This document shows, one piece after another, positions 27,910 to 35,581 of a DNA stretch of 64,000 nt; within the stretch, counting starts at the first letter, position 1; each line of letters opens with the position of its first letter. This stretch comes from Acidiphilium iwatense. Lineage in GTDB: Bacteria > Pseudomonadota > Alphaproteobacteria > Acetobacterales > Acetobacteraceae. The notes below the pieces were generated by a model, which was given only the letters and a program-made list of their open reading frames with translations, did not search any database and was not told where the DNA came from. Where the stretch lies: the NCBI RefSeq assembly GCF_021556475.1, contig NZ_JAKGBZ010000005.1:1-64000 (forward strand). Direction: 5' to 3'. A program made the translations under genes and the position numbers.

Positions 27910-28847
27910 CCATTTCGATCGTCGTTCCGTTCCATAACGAGGCCGCGAATATCGCGAAGCTGCACGAGCGGCTTTGCGCGGTGCTCGACGCCGGGGCGGA
28001 ATCCTGGGAACTCGTCTGCGTCAACGACGGCAGCCGGGACGATACCCTGGCGCGTCTGGTCGCCCTCGCCGAGCGCGATTCCCGCGTCCGGGTGATCGAT
28101 CTTTCGCGCAATTTCGGCAAGGAGGCCGCACTCACCGCCGGGCTCGACCACGCGCGCGGCGAGGCGGTGATCCCGCTCGACGCCGATCTGCAGGACCCGC
28201 CGGAAGTCATCCCCGAACTGATCGCCAAATGGCGGGAAGGCTTCGAAGTGGTCAACGCGGTGCGCGAATCCCGCGAGGGCGACGGCCCGATGAAGCGCCT
28301 CACCGCGCACGGCTTTTATCGGGTGATGAACCGGATGAGCCATGTCGATATTCCCCCCGATACCGGCGATTTCCGGCTGATCTCCCGCCCGGCGCTGGAC
28401 GCGCTGAAACGCCTGCCGGAGCGGCGGCGCTTCATGAAAGGTCTGTTCGCCTGGGTGGGTTTTCGCACCGCGACGATCACCTATCGGCGTGCCCCCCGCC
28501 ACGCCGGCGCCACCACCTGGAACTACTGGAAGCTCTGGAATCTCGCCCTTGAGGGCATCACCTCGTTCAGCAGCGTGCCGCTCCGGTTGGCATCCTATCT
28601 GGGCTTTGCTGTCTCAATTTTTGCTTTTATTTACGCAATCGTCACAATTTTCGACAAATTGGTCTACGGCAACCCGGTCAAGGGCTATCCGTCGCTCCTG
28701 GTCGCGGTGCTGTTCCTGGGCGGCGTGCAATTGCTGGCGCTCGGCGTGATCGGCGAATATCTCGGCCGGCTCTACGAGGAAAGCAAGCAGCGCCCGATCT
28801 ATCTGGTCCGCGCGATCTGGGAAAAATCTGACATAACGAAAAGTTAG
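27906..28847 (+). CDS. GT2 family glycosyltransferase (CsbB/GtrB-like)
   Basis: 313 residues: a GT-A domain (IVVPFHNEAANIAKLHERL, LVCVNDGSRDDTL, IPLDADLQDPPEVIPELI with the DAD motif, and PDTGDFRLISRPAL) followed by two C-terminal membrane helices (LASYLGFAVSIFAFIYAIVTI and LLVAVLFLGGVQLLALGVIG) and the usual GEYLGRLYEESKQRPIYLV tail. This is the layout of bactoprenol glucosyltransferase GtrB and CsbB. ATGA coupling to the YfhO gene supports a donor-synthase plus transferase pair. It is the last gene before the parS site. Confidence 0.92.
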   Translation: MTISIVVPFHNEAANIAKLHERLCAVLDAGAESWELVCVNDGSRDDTLARLVALAERDSRVRVIDLSRNFGKEAALTAGLDHARGEAVIPLDADLQDPPEVIPELIAKWREGFEVVNAVRESREGDGPMKRLTAHGFYRVMNRMSHVDIPPDTGDFRLISRPALDALKRLPERRRFMKGLFAWVGFRTATITYRRAPRHAGATTWNYWKLWNLALEGITSFSSVPLRLASYLGFAVSIFAFIYAIVTIFDKLVYGNPVKGYPSLLVAVLFLGGVQLLALGVIGEYLGRLYEESKQRPIYLVRAIWEKSDITKS

Positions 28848-28860
28848 TCATAATAACTGT

Positions 28861-28884
28861 CCTTTGTTTCACGTGAAACAAAGG
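28861..28884. other. parS-type ParB-binding site
   Basis: TGTTTCACGTGAAACA at 28865-28880 is an exact match to the 16-bp chromosomal parS consensus that ParB/Spo0J loads on for chromosome segregation. The palindrome extends perfectly by four more bases on each side, to 28861-28884. It sits in the 50-bp gap between two convergent genes. No parA/parB gene is in the window. parS sites usually cluster near the replication origin, which would place this window in the origin-proximal region. Confidence 0.88.
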
Positions 28885-28897
28885 CACCAGACCGGAC

Positions 28898-29665
28898 CTA
28901 ATTTTTGCCCTGCCGGATCGCCGCGGCGCGACTGGCGATTGCGTGTTCCAGCGTAGCGCTCAGCATTTTTCGCCCGATCCTTGCATCGACCGGCGGATCG
29001 AGCACGATGGTCGCCCGCCAATTATGCCGGCCCAGCCGCGCATAATGCGAGGTGATATCCATGTCGCCATACCAGGCGATCAGCGGACGGTTGCGCCGGC
29101 AGATCGGCAGCCCGTCCAGTTGGTCGTAAACGATCGTCACCGGTTGGACGATCGGCGCGTCGTTTCGCTCCGCAAGGGCCAGAAAACTCGACCGGAACGG
29201 CAGAACCCGCGCGCCGTCCGACGTCGTGCCCTCGGGAAACAGGATCAGATTGTCGCCGGCGTCGAGCCGGGAAGCGAGATCTTTCTGCTCGCGCGCCGTG
29301 CCCGACCGCGCGCGGGAGACGAATACCGTTCGCCCCGCCTTGGCTACAAAATTGATGCCGGGCCAGTTGGCGATATCGCCCTTGGCGACGAAACAGCCGG
29401 GCAGAACCGCGCCGAGGGCGATCACATCGAGCCAGGAACTGTGATTCGAGACGAACAGAACCGGTCGCCCGTTGCCGGACGCAAGGGTACCCATCACGCG
29501 GAGTCGCACCCCGAGCAGCCGCGCCATGCCCGACCAGTAGATCATCGGCAGGCGTTGCTTCGCCGCTCCCTTCAGGCGGATCAGCACGAATTGCACCGGC
29601 AGGAGCAGAACCGTCCAGGCCAGCACCGCGGCCAGCCGTGCCAGCATGCGCGCGGTGCCTGCCAT
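28898..29665 (-). CDS. 1-acyl-sn-glycerol-3-phosphate acyltransferase-like protein (PlsC family)
   Basis: 255 residues with an N-terminal hydrophobic segment (LARLAAVLAWTVLLLPVQF) and the acyltransferase motifs of the PlsC family: NHSSWLD (HX4D catalytic) near residue 74 and FPEGTTSDG near residue 143. Known members transfer acyl chains to lysophosphatidic acid or other lipids at the inner membrane. It is the last gene of the polysaccharide operon, 2 bp after the RgpF-like gene, so acylation of a glycan carrier or a lipid anchor is possible as well as phospholipid synthesis. Confidence 0.9.
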   Translation of the reverse strand: MAGTARMLARLAAVLAWTVLLLPVQFVLIRLKGAAKQRLPMIYWSGMARLLGVRLRVMGTLASGNGRPVLFVSNHSSWLDVIALGAVLPGCFVAKGDIANWPGINFVAKAGRTVFVSRARSGTAREQKDLASRLDAGDNLILFPEGTTSDGARVLPFRSSFLALAERNDAPIVQPVTIVYDQLDGLPICRRNRPLIAWYGDMDITSHYARLGRHNWRATIVLDPPVDARIGRKMLSATLEHAIASRAAAIRQGKN

Positions 29666-29667
29666 CT

Positions 29668-30714
29668 TCAGGGCGCGTCGCCGCGCAGCATGGTCCTGAG
29701 ATCGGCGATGATCGGCGCGGGATCGACGCCGAGCGTATCGCGCAGCACATCCGCCCAGTCGCCGACATCCTCGACCCTGGTGGGGTTGTCACGCAGCAGT
29801 TCGCGCTTGATGAACGGGTAACCCGAAAGCAGCAGATGCCGCCACAGATCCGAGGTCGGATTGAGCGGCTTGCGCCGGGCGATCGCGTCGCGCAGGCGCA
29901 GAATATGCAGCCAGCGGGTCAGGTCGATCGGGTCGTTGCGCATCGCGGCGCCGGCATCGGTATCGAGATATCCCGCGAGCTGGTCGCGGGTGATCAGCTT
30001 GGTCAGTGCCTCGTAGGGCCAGAGCACGGCGACCCTGAGCCCCGCCTTGATCATCGCCTGGGTCATGCCGACCTCGTATTTCCCGATGACATAGGCTTTC
30101 GACGGTGCCGGAATCACCTGCGCCCAGAATTTGCGGAACGCGGGCGAGCGGATCGCGCGCGGGCCGAAGGCCACGAAATAGGATTGCAGATGATAGCGCC
30201 GCTGCCAGCTTTCGGTCAGGCCCCAGACATCGACATGCTCGTAGTCGAGGCGCAGCAGCGTGGCCTCAAGCGGGCGCACCGGGCCGAACACGCTGTCGTT
30301 GACGATGATGATTTCCTCGGTCTCGGTGCGCGGCAGGTCGAGCGTTTCGATCGCATCGCGCCAGCCGCCGAAATCATAGCCGATATTGCGTCGTACCAGC
30401 ACGCCGGCGCACAAAGTGAGCAGCCGCGCCTCGGCGGTGGGCTCGATCTTGCCGGCATTGGTGACGAACACCACCGAACGGCCGGATTCGGCGAGCTGCG
30501 CGATATAGGTGAACAGCGCCTCGCGCACCCGGCCGCCGCGATCCCAGTGCAGGAACAGAACCACTTTCGGGCCGAGCGTGATTCCCGTCGTTGGCTTGCT
30601 GGCGACCACCTGATGCGCGCTGCGCAGCCGGCCGAGTACGCCGGCAACGGCGAGGGTGACTGCCGCGCGGGCGGCACCGAACCCGAGTTTCAGTTTCCGC
30701 AGTATCGCCAGCAT
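29668..30714 (-). CDS. RgpF-like rhamnan synthesis family protein
   Basis: 348 residues resembling rhamnan synthesis protein F (RgpF), a glycosyltransferase-like family of surface rhamnose polysaccharides. The hallmark RRNIGYDFGGWRDAIETL near residue 105 matches the family's conserved N-x-G-Y-D-F-G block, and IIIVNDSVFGPVRPLE follows. The N terminus has a weakly hydrophobic stretch. Translation is coupled to the upstream methyltransferase gene by a TAATG overlap. The sugar used is not known. Confidence 0.82.
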   Translation of the reverse strand: MLAILRKLKLGFGAARAAVTLAVAGVLGRLRSAHQVVASKPTTGITLGPKVVLFLHWDRGGRVREALFTYIAQLAESGRSVVFVTNAGKIEPTAEARLLTLCAGVLVRRNIGYDFGGWRDAIETLDLPRTETEEIIIVNDSVFGPVRPLEATLLRLDYEHVDVWGLTESWQRRYHLQSYFVAFGPRAIRSPAFRKFWAQVIPAPSKAYVIGKYEVGMTQAMIKAGLRVAVLWPYEALTKLITRDQLAGYLDTDAGAAMRNDPIDLTRWLHILRLRDAIARRKPLNPTSDLWRHLLLSGYPFIKRELLRDNPTRVEDVGDWADVLRDTLGVDPAPIIADLRTMLRGDAP

Positions 30715-33700
30715 TATCGGTGATCCGTCATGAGTTCCTGCGCCAGATCCTCCGGCGCGCCGCGATAGCGGGCGAGCATCGCCCGGCCGAGCGCCGTGGC
30801 CTCGGCGGCGCGCGATGTCTGGTGCAATGCGATGATCTCGCCGCGCAGCGATTCCCAGAACAGGGCGGGCGCGGTTTCGCTCTCGGCCAGTTCCGCGGCG
30901 AAGCCGCGGCGGACTGCGGCAAAAGCGGCTTCGGCGCGATGCGGTTGTGCCGGTTCCTGCAGATCGAGCACGCCGAGCGCGAAACCCGCGCTGCGCATGC
31001 CTTCCGTGGCCGCCTTGGCGTAGTTCGCGAAATCCGGCTCGATCCGCCCGCGCAGCAGCGAAGCCGCGGCAAAATCGCCGCGATTGACCGCGGTGACGAA
31101 GCCGGACACCGCCAGCGCCTTGATCCTGGCCGGTTCGGCCGCGTCGCTTTCCAGAGTATCGAGCAGGGCGGCGAGCCGATCGGTGTCCGCCGCCTCGATC
31201 GCGAAATGCGCCTCGGTCGCGACCAGATCGCTCCGGCTCGCCGGATCGAGGAGCGAAAGATCGATCGTCGCGATCAGCGGCCGGGCTTCGCCGAGCCGTC
31301 CCAGATGGATCAGCCGCAGCGTTGCCTGAGCCCGCGCATCGTTCCCGACCTCGCTGGCGAGATGAGGCAGACGGTCGAGCAGTGCCGGAACCTCCGCCGG
31401 ATCGCCGGTCGCGAGACCGAGAGCGATCAGGGCGATCGAGGCGTCGGCGCCGTCGGCATCCTCCGGCGCGGCGGCCCAGGCTTCGATCGGGGCTGCGTCG
31501 CGCAATGCAAGCGCCTCGTCGTAGCGGGAGCGATTGACCAGGGTGACGAAGGCGCCAAGCATAATTTGACGGCGGCGCTCGGCATCGATCGCGATATCCG
31601 CGATTCGTGCCGGTGCCATGGCGGGATCGCCCACGACAAGATCGAGAATCGCAATCCCGATCGTCGCGTCGCGTGCCGGCTCGTCGCCGCCGTCGCCGAT
31701 CAGGATTTCGATCGCCTGTTCGCCGGCGAAACGCGCGGCCTCCGCATAGCGCGCGGCGTTGATCAGCCGCGAGAAGGCACCGATCAGGAAGGCGCGGCGC
31801 TGGCCGGCATCCATCGTGAGGCCGGAGAGCCTGGCCGGCACGTCCATCGGATCGCCGGTCGCGAGATCGAGCAAAGCGAGGGCGAGGCGGGCATCGCGTC
31901 CGGCATCGTCATCCCGTGCGACCGCGCGGCTGACGATATTCTCGGCATCCGCCATTGCCACCGCCTCGTCGTAGCGGGCGGTGCCGACCAGTCGGCTGAA
32001 CGCATCGAGCAGGATCGCGTCGCGCCGCGCAGGCGGCAGGGCGAGCGGACGGATCAGGGCTGGGATGGCGGCGGGATCGGCGGTTTTTTCGTAGGCGATG
32101 GCAAGGGCGGCGCGCGCATCGGTCCCAGCCGCGTCGGTGCGCGAGCAGGCGAGCGGGATCACGCGTTCGGCGACCGCGATCGCCTCGTCATAGCGCGCCG
32201 CATTCACCAGCCGGATGAAGCCGCCGAGCAGGAGGTCGGGGACGACCGGATCGCTCGCGCCGAGCGCGTTCGCCATCGCGATCGCCTGGGCCGGGTCGCC
32301 GCCTTCGGCGAGCGCCAATTGGCCGAGCACGATATGGATGTCGCGCCGCAGATCGGCCGGCAGATCGGCATCGGGCAGACCGAGTCCTTCGGCGGCCCTG
32401 AGCGCGCGCGCCGCGCCGGTCGCGTCGGCATTGGTCAGCTCGATCACCCCGCGCCAAAGATAAATGCGGCGCGTGGCGTCCGTCTCACCGCGCGGCTTCA
32501 GGCCGGCGAGCAGTGCGACCGCCTCGTCATCCCCCGCCTCGGCACGGCCGATCGCCTGCTCGGCGCGGGCGCGGAAGGCAATGTCCTCGCTCATGGCATC
32601 GGTCAGCCACAAGGCGCGCAACGCCTCGACCAGAACGCCGGCCGTCTGTCCGGCAAGGCCGAGCTCGCGCACGACCTCCGCCCGCGTAGCACCCAGGCCG
32701 ATCCGGCGCATCGCCTCGGCGTACATCACCGGGCCGAGATTGAAGGGGATCCGGTCCTTCAGAGCGGCAAGGCGCGGCTCGAGGCATGGTTCGGGGAGGG
32801 TTTCGATCGTCGCGAGATCAAGGCCGAAGCGCCGCCGGATCGCGGGGAACAGGAGGTCGCGCGCGGCCGCGGCGGCGGCGAAATCGCCGTCATTGGCGGC
32901 TTCGAACAGGGCACGGCCGAGCAGGCCGATGCCGGCATCGCTGACCGGATCCAGGTTCGCCGCGCGCCCATCGAGATAGGCGCGGAAGCGGCGGCGCAGC
33001 AAGGCAGGATCATCATCGAGCGCGAGCGGCGCCATCGAGGCGAAGGCGACCACGGAATGGGCATCGCGGGTGACCGCGACATGCGCGAACCCGGCGGTGC
33101 GCAGCGCGTGCTCGAGGCTGCGCACGGTCTGGAACACCATGTGGATTTCGGGGACAAGGATTTGTTCGAGCGCTTCGTACGGGGTTCCGGGCGCGATCGC
33201 GCCGCCGTCCGGCGTGGTCAGCAGCACGACGCCATCCGGCGCGATCCGCGCCGCGATGTCACGCAGCAGCACACCGGGATGATCCATGTGCTCGATCACC
33301 TCGGTCGCGACGATCGCGTCCCATGGCAGCCCGCCGCTATCGTCGGCCTCGGGGAAATAGCCGACCCGCACCGGCAGGCCAAGCTCGGCGCGGCCGCGTT
33401 CGGCGAGCGGCGAGGGGTCGATGCCCATGCCGGTCCAGCCGAGCGCGTGGATCGCGAAATCGAGGCCGAAGCCGTAGCCGCCGCCGATTTCAAGGAAGCG
33501 CGCGCCGCGCGGTTTGGCGATTCGCGCGATCGGGGCGGTGACCGGCCAGAGCCCGGCATTCTGCTGGATGTAGAATTGCGGCCAGCCGATCACCCGTGTC
33601 TCTTCGTGATGATAGTCGGGCAGGCGCATCGTCTCGTAAAAGCGCGCGTCGCAATTTGGGCAGGCATAGATCGCGCGCCGCATCGGCGCCATTTTTTTGG

Positions 33701-33839
33701 TGCCGGTCCAGCGCACCAGCACGAGAAGCGGACTCGGGCCGGCGGCGCCGCAATTCGGGCAGGGTCCCTGGTGAGGGGCGCCGTCGCTCCAGTCGAAGGT
33801 GAGACCGCCGGGTTCGGCGGCGGTGGACAAGGCGCTCAA
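30714..33839 (-). CDS. Zinc-ribbon/SAM methyltransferase with a large helical-repeat C terminus
   Basis: 1041 residues. The N terminus has two CPNC knuckles (Cys27/30 and Cys60/63), a probable zinc ribbon as in C-methyltransferases of glycan clusters. A class I SAM-dependent methyltransferase domain spans about 113-265 (FLEIGGGYGFGLDF is the SAM-binding motif I, then VATEVIEHMDHPG). Residues about 400-1035 are predicted all-helical, and 537-835 contain four recognisable repeats of about 75 residues starting LLGGFIRLVNAARYDEA, LLDAFSRLVGTARYDEA, LIGAFSRLINAARYAEA and MLGAFVTLVNRSRYDEA. The repeats look like a TPR-type scaffold. It starts with an ATGA overlap with the next upstream gene. It probably methylates a nucleotide sugar or glycan and may act as an assembly platform. 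Confidence 0.8.
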   Translation of the reverse strand: MSALSTAAEPGGLTFDWSDGAPHQGPCPNCGAAGPSPLLVLVRWTGTKKMAPMRRAIYACPNCDARFYETMRLPDYHHEETRVIGWPQFYIQQNAGLWPVTAPIARIAKPRGARFLEIGGGYGFGLDFAIHALGWTGMGIDPSPLAERGRAELGLPVRVGYFPEADDSGGLPWDAIVATEVIEHMDHPGVLLRDIAARIAPDGVVLLTTPDGGAIAPGTPYEALEQILVPEIHMVFQTVRSLEHALRTAGFAHVAVTRDAHSVVAFASMAPLALDDDPALLRRRFRAYLDGRAANLDPVSDAGIGLLGRALFEAANDGDFAAAAAARDLLFPAIRRRFGLDLATIETLPEPCLEPRLAALKDRIPFNLGPVMYAEAMRRIGLGATRAEVVRELGLAGQTAGVLVEALRALWLTDAMSEDIAFRARAEQAIGRAEAGDDEAVALLAGLKPRGETDATRRIYLWRGVIELTNADATGAARALRAAEGLGLPDADLPADLRRDIHIVLGQLALAEGGDPAQAIAMANALGASDPVVPDLLLGGFIRLVNAARYDEAIAVAERVIPLACSRTDAAGTDARAALAIAYEKTADPAAIPALIRPLALPPARRDAILLDAFSRLVGTARYDEAVAMADAENIVSRAVARDDDAGRDARLALALLDLATGDPMDVPARLSGLTMDAGQRRAFLIGAFSRLINAARYAEAARFAGEQAIEILIGDGGDEPARDATIGIAILDLVVGDPAMAPARIADIAIDAERRRQIMLGAFVTLVNRSRYDEALALRDAAPIEAWAAAPEDADGADASIALIALGLATGDPAEVPALLDRLPHLASEVGNDARAQATLRLIHLGRLGEARPLIATIDLSLLDPASRSDLVATEAHFAIEAADTDRLAALLDTLESDAAEPARIKALAVSGFVTAVNRGDFAAASLLRGRIEPDFANYAKAATEGMRSAGFALGVLDLQEPAQPHRAEAAFAAVRRGFAAELAESETAPALFWESLRGEIIALHQTSRAAEATALGRAMLARYRGAPEDLAQELMTDHR
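31337..32231 (-). repeat. Four tandem ~225-bp repeats encoding ~75-residue helical units
   Basis: Within the 1041-residue protein, units begin at residues 537, 610, 685 and 760 (spacing 73, 75, 75). Each unit has a (L/M)(L/I)xxFxxLVNxARYDEA helix, then an acidic linker, a DAxxALALLDLATGDPxxVPA helix and an (M/L)xxxxRR linker. The units are diverged at DNA level, so they are old duplications. Confidence 0.7.
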
Positions 33840-35581
33840 GCGAACAGCGCCGGCACGCGCTTGCGCAGCGCCTCGGTCAGTTCGTCGCGCCGCGCCCAGA
33901 GCGAGTGATACCAGTCGATCCGTGCGCGCAACTGATAGGCCAGCATGCGTTCGGCGGCGATGTGGGCGCGCGCCGCCTCGGCCAGACGCTTCGCCGCCTC
34001 GGGATAGGCGAGCAGGCGCAGCAACTGCATGCGCAAATGGTCCGGCGAGCGGAACAAGAGGCCGGTTTCGCCGTCCCGGATGCTGGCCTCATAGACCACC
34101 GGGCTCGCGAGGGACACCACGCGCGCGGCGCTCGCCTCGATGAATTTGAGGTCGGATTTCGCCCGGTTGAACGCGGTGTCGGCGAGCGGCATGAGGCAGA
34201 TTTCCGCCTCGCCCAGGCGCTGCATATAGGTCGCGTAGTCGCTGGTCGGGACGAACTCCTTGTTCGCGGTGTCGAGCGCGTCGAAAAAACCGCGATCATG
34301 CAGCACCAGCACGTTGAGCCTGGCACCCACCGCGCGCAGCACCTCGTTCAGCACTGGCATATAGGGCGCCCAGTCTTCCTCGCGGTTCAGCGCGCCGAAG
34401 AACAGGGTCATCCGGTCTGGTGCTGCGAAGTTGCGCGGCTCGGGCAATTCCACGATCGCGTTGGGGAAGACCGCGATTTCCGGGTTGTATTCGGTCAGTA
34501 CGGCGGCGAGCGCCTCGGTGCTGGTCTGCACCGCGTGGGCCGCGCTGAAGGTGAGGAGATCCTCGGTCGCCACGCCGCGGCCTTCGAGAAATCCCGGATG
34601 GTCGTCGAATTCGGTGACCACCAGATAGCCCTTGTCGATCAGCGCGCGCACCCGCCCGAGGCCCGGCTCGCCCAGCAGAAGCGGGCGGTGCAGCACCGCG
34701 ATGTGCGGCGCTTCTGGCATGAGCAGGGCGATTTCGGCTTCCGGGCGGATCGCCGCGAGCACCGAGGCGTCGCTCGCCAGTGCGCGCACCGGCTCGATCA
34801 CCCGCACGTCGGACACGCCGCCGACCGGCGGCAGCATGGTCGTGGCGAGCACGAGGCGCGGCCGCGGCTGTTTCTTGGCCCGCCAGACGAACTGGATCGG
34901 AATCGCGCGGTTCAGATATTCGGCGGGATCGACGCCGATCGCCTTGAGCGCGGGCGTCATCGCCTCGACGAAGCGGGTCGCCTCGGTCGGGTTGGTGAGG
35001 CGCGGGCGCACATCGCAGAGAGCGAGACCGGCCTGTTCCAGCGCCGCCGCCATCATGCGCGGGGTAAACCAGCGCAGATGGGTGCGGTCGAGCAAGCCTT
35101 CGTCCTCGTAGTCGAAGCTGCCCTTCAGCAGGCGATAGACGATGCTCCAGTTCTCCACGTTGGGAAAGCAGACGAGCACGGTGCCGTCCGGGTTGAGTTG
35201 CTCCGCGTGGCGCGCGAGCACCGCCCATGGATCGGCCAGATGTTCCAGGATGTCGCCATAGATCAGGCAGTCGATGCCGTCCGGCAGGTCGAAGGGCAGG
35301 GGATCGGACTGAACGTCGCAATGCGCGGCTTCGGTGAGCCGGGTCCGCGCCAGGGCGATCGATTCGGGGTGGGTATCGACGCCGAGCACCCGCGCGCGGG
35401 GATTGCGCCGCCGGTATGCGGCGCCGAGCGCGCCGCCGCCGCAGCCGATATCGAGCACGGTGCGCGCGGTGAGCGGAATCGCGTCCAGCAGGTCGGGATT
35501 GGCGAAATCGGGATAGGCGCCGATCATCGGAAGCCCGTTCGGGTCCAGGCGGACTTGCTGAGGCGCGGTCACATCATCCAT
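33836..35581 (-). CDS. Methyltransferase-glycosyltransferase fusion
   Basis: 581 residues with two domains. Residues about 38-200 are a class I SAM methyltransferase (TVLDIGCGGGALGAAYRRR near residue 42, DCLIYGDILEHLADPW near 105). Residues about 230-580 look like a GT4-type glycosyltransferase lacking a clear N-terminal signature but ending in the typical GETGLLFRSPDHLRMQLLRL and a helical tail. The start is ATG 35581, overlapping the ugd stop by 8 bp. It is coupled downstream to the 1041-residue methyltransferase by ATGA. A role in building and methyl-modifying a surface glycan is inferred from the operon. Confidence 0.8.
   Translation of the reverse strand: MDDVTAPQQVRLDPNGLPMIGAYPDFANPDLLDAIPLTARTVLDIGCGGGALGAAYRRRNPRARVLGVDTHPESIALARTRLTEAAHCDVQSDPLPFDLPDGIDCLIYGDILEHLADPWAVLARHAEQLNPDGTVLVCFPNVENWSIVYRLLKGSFDYEDEGLLDRTHLRWFTPRMMAAALEQAGLALCDVRPRLTNPTEATRFVEAMTPALKAIGVDPAEYLNRAIPIQFVWRAKKQPRPRLVLATTMLPPVGGVSDVRVIEPVRALASDASVLAAIRPEAEIALLMPEAPHIAVLHRPLLLGEPGLGRVRALIDKGYLVVTEFDDHPGFLEGRGVATEDLLTFSAAHAVQTSTEALAAVLTEYNPEIAVFPNAIVELPEPRNFAAPDRMTLFFGALNREEDWAPYMPVLNEVLRAVGARLNVLVLHDRGFFDALDTANKEFVPTSDYATYMQRLGEAEICLMPLADTAFNRAKSDLKFIEASAARVVSLASPVVYEASIRDGETGLLFRSPDHLRMQLLRLLAYPEAAKRLAEAARAHIAAERMLAYQLRARIDWYHSLWARRDELTEALRKRVPALFA

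Noticed and set aside
28861-28884. Reading the palindrome as a rho-independent terminator between convergent genes
   Set aside because: It has no loop and no following U-run, and its core is an exact parS match, so the terminator reading is less likely, though dual use is not excluded.
30720-33908. 1062-codon open frame opposite the 1041-residue methyltransferase gene
   Set aside because: Arg/Gly/Glu-rich composition without domains. The minus-strand frame has a methyltransferase domain, zinc ribbon and operon overlaps, so this is its shadow.
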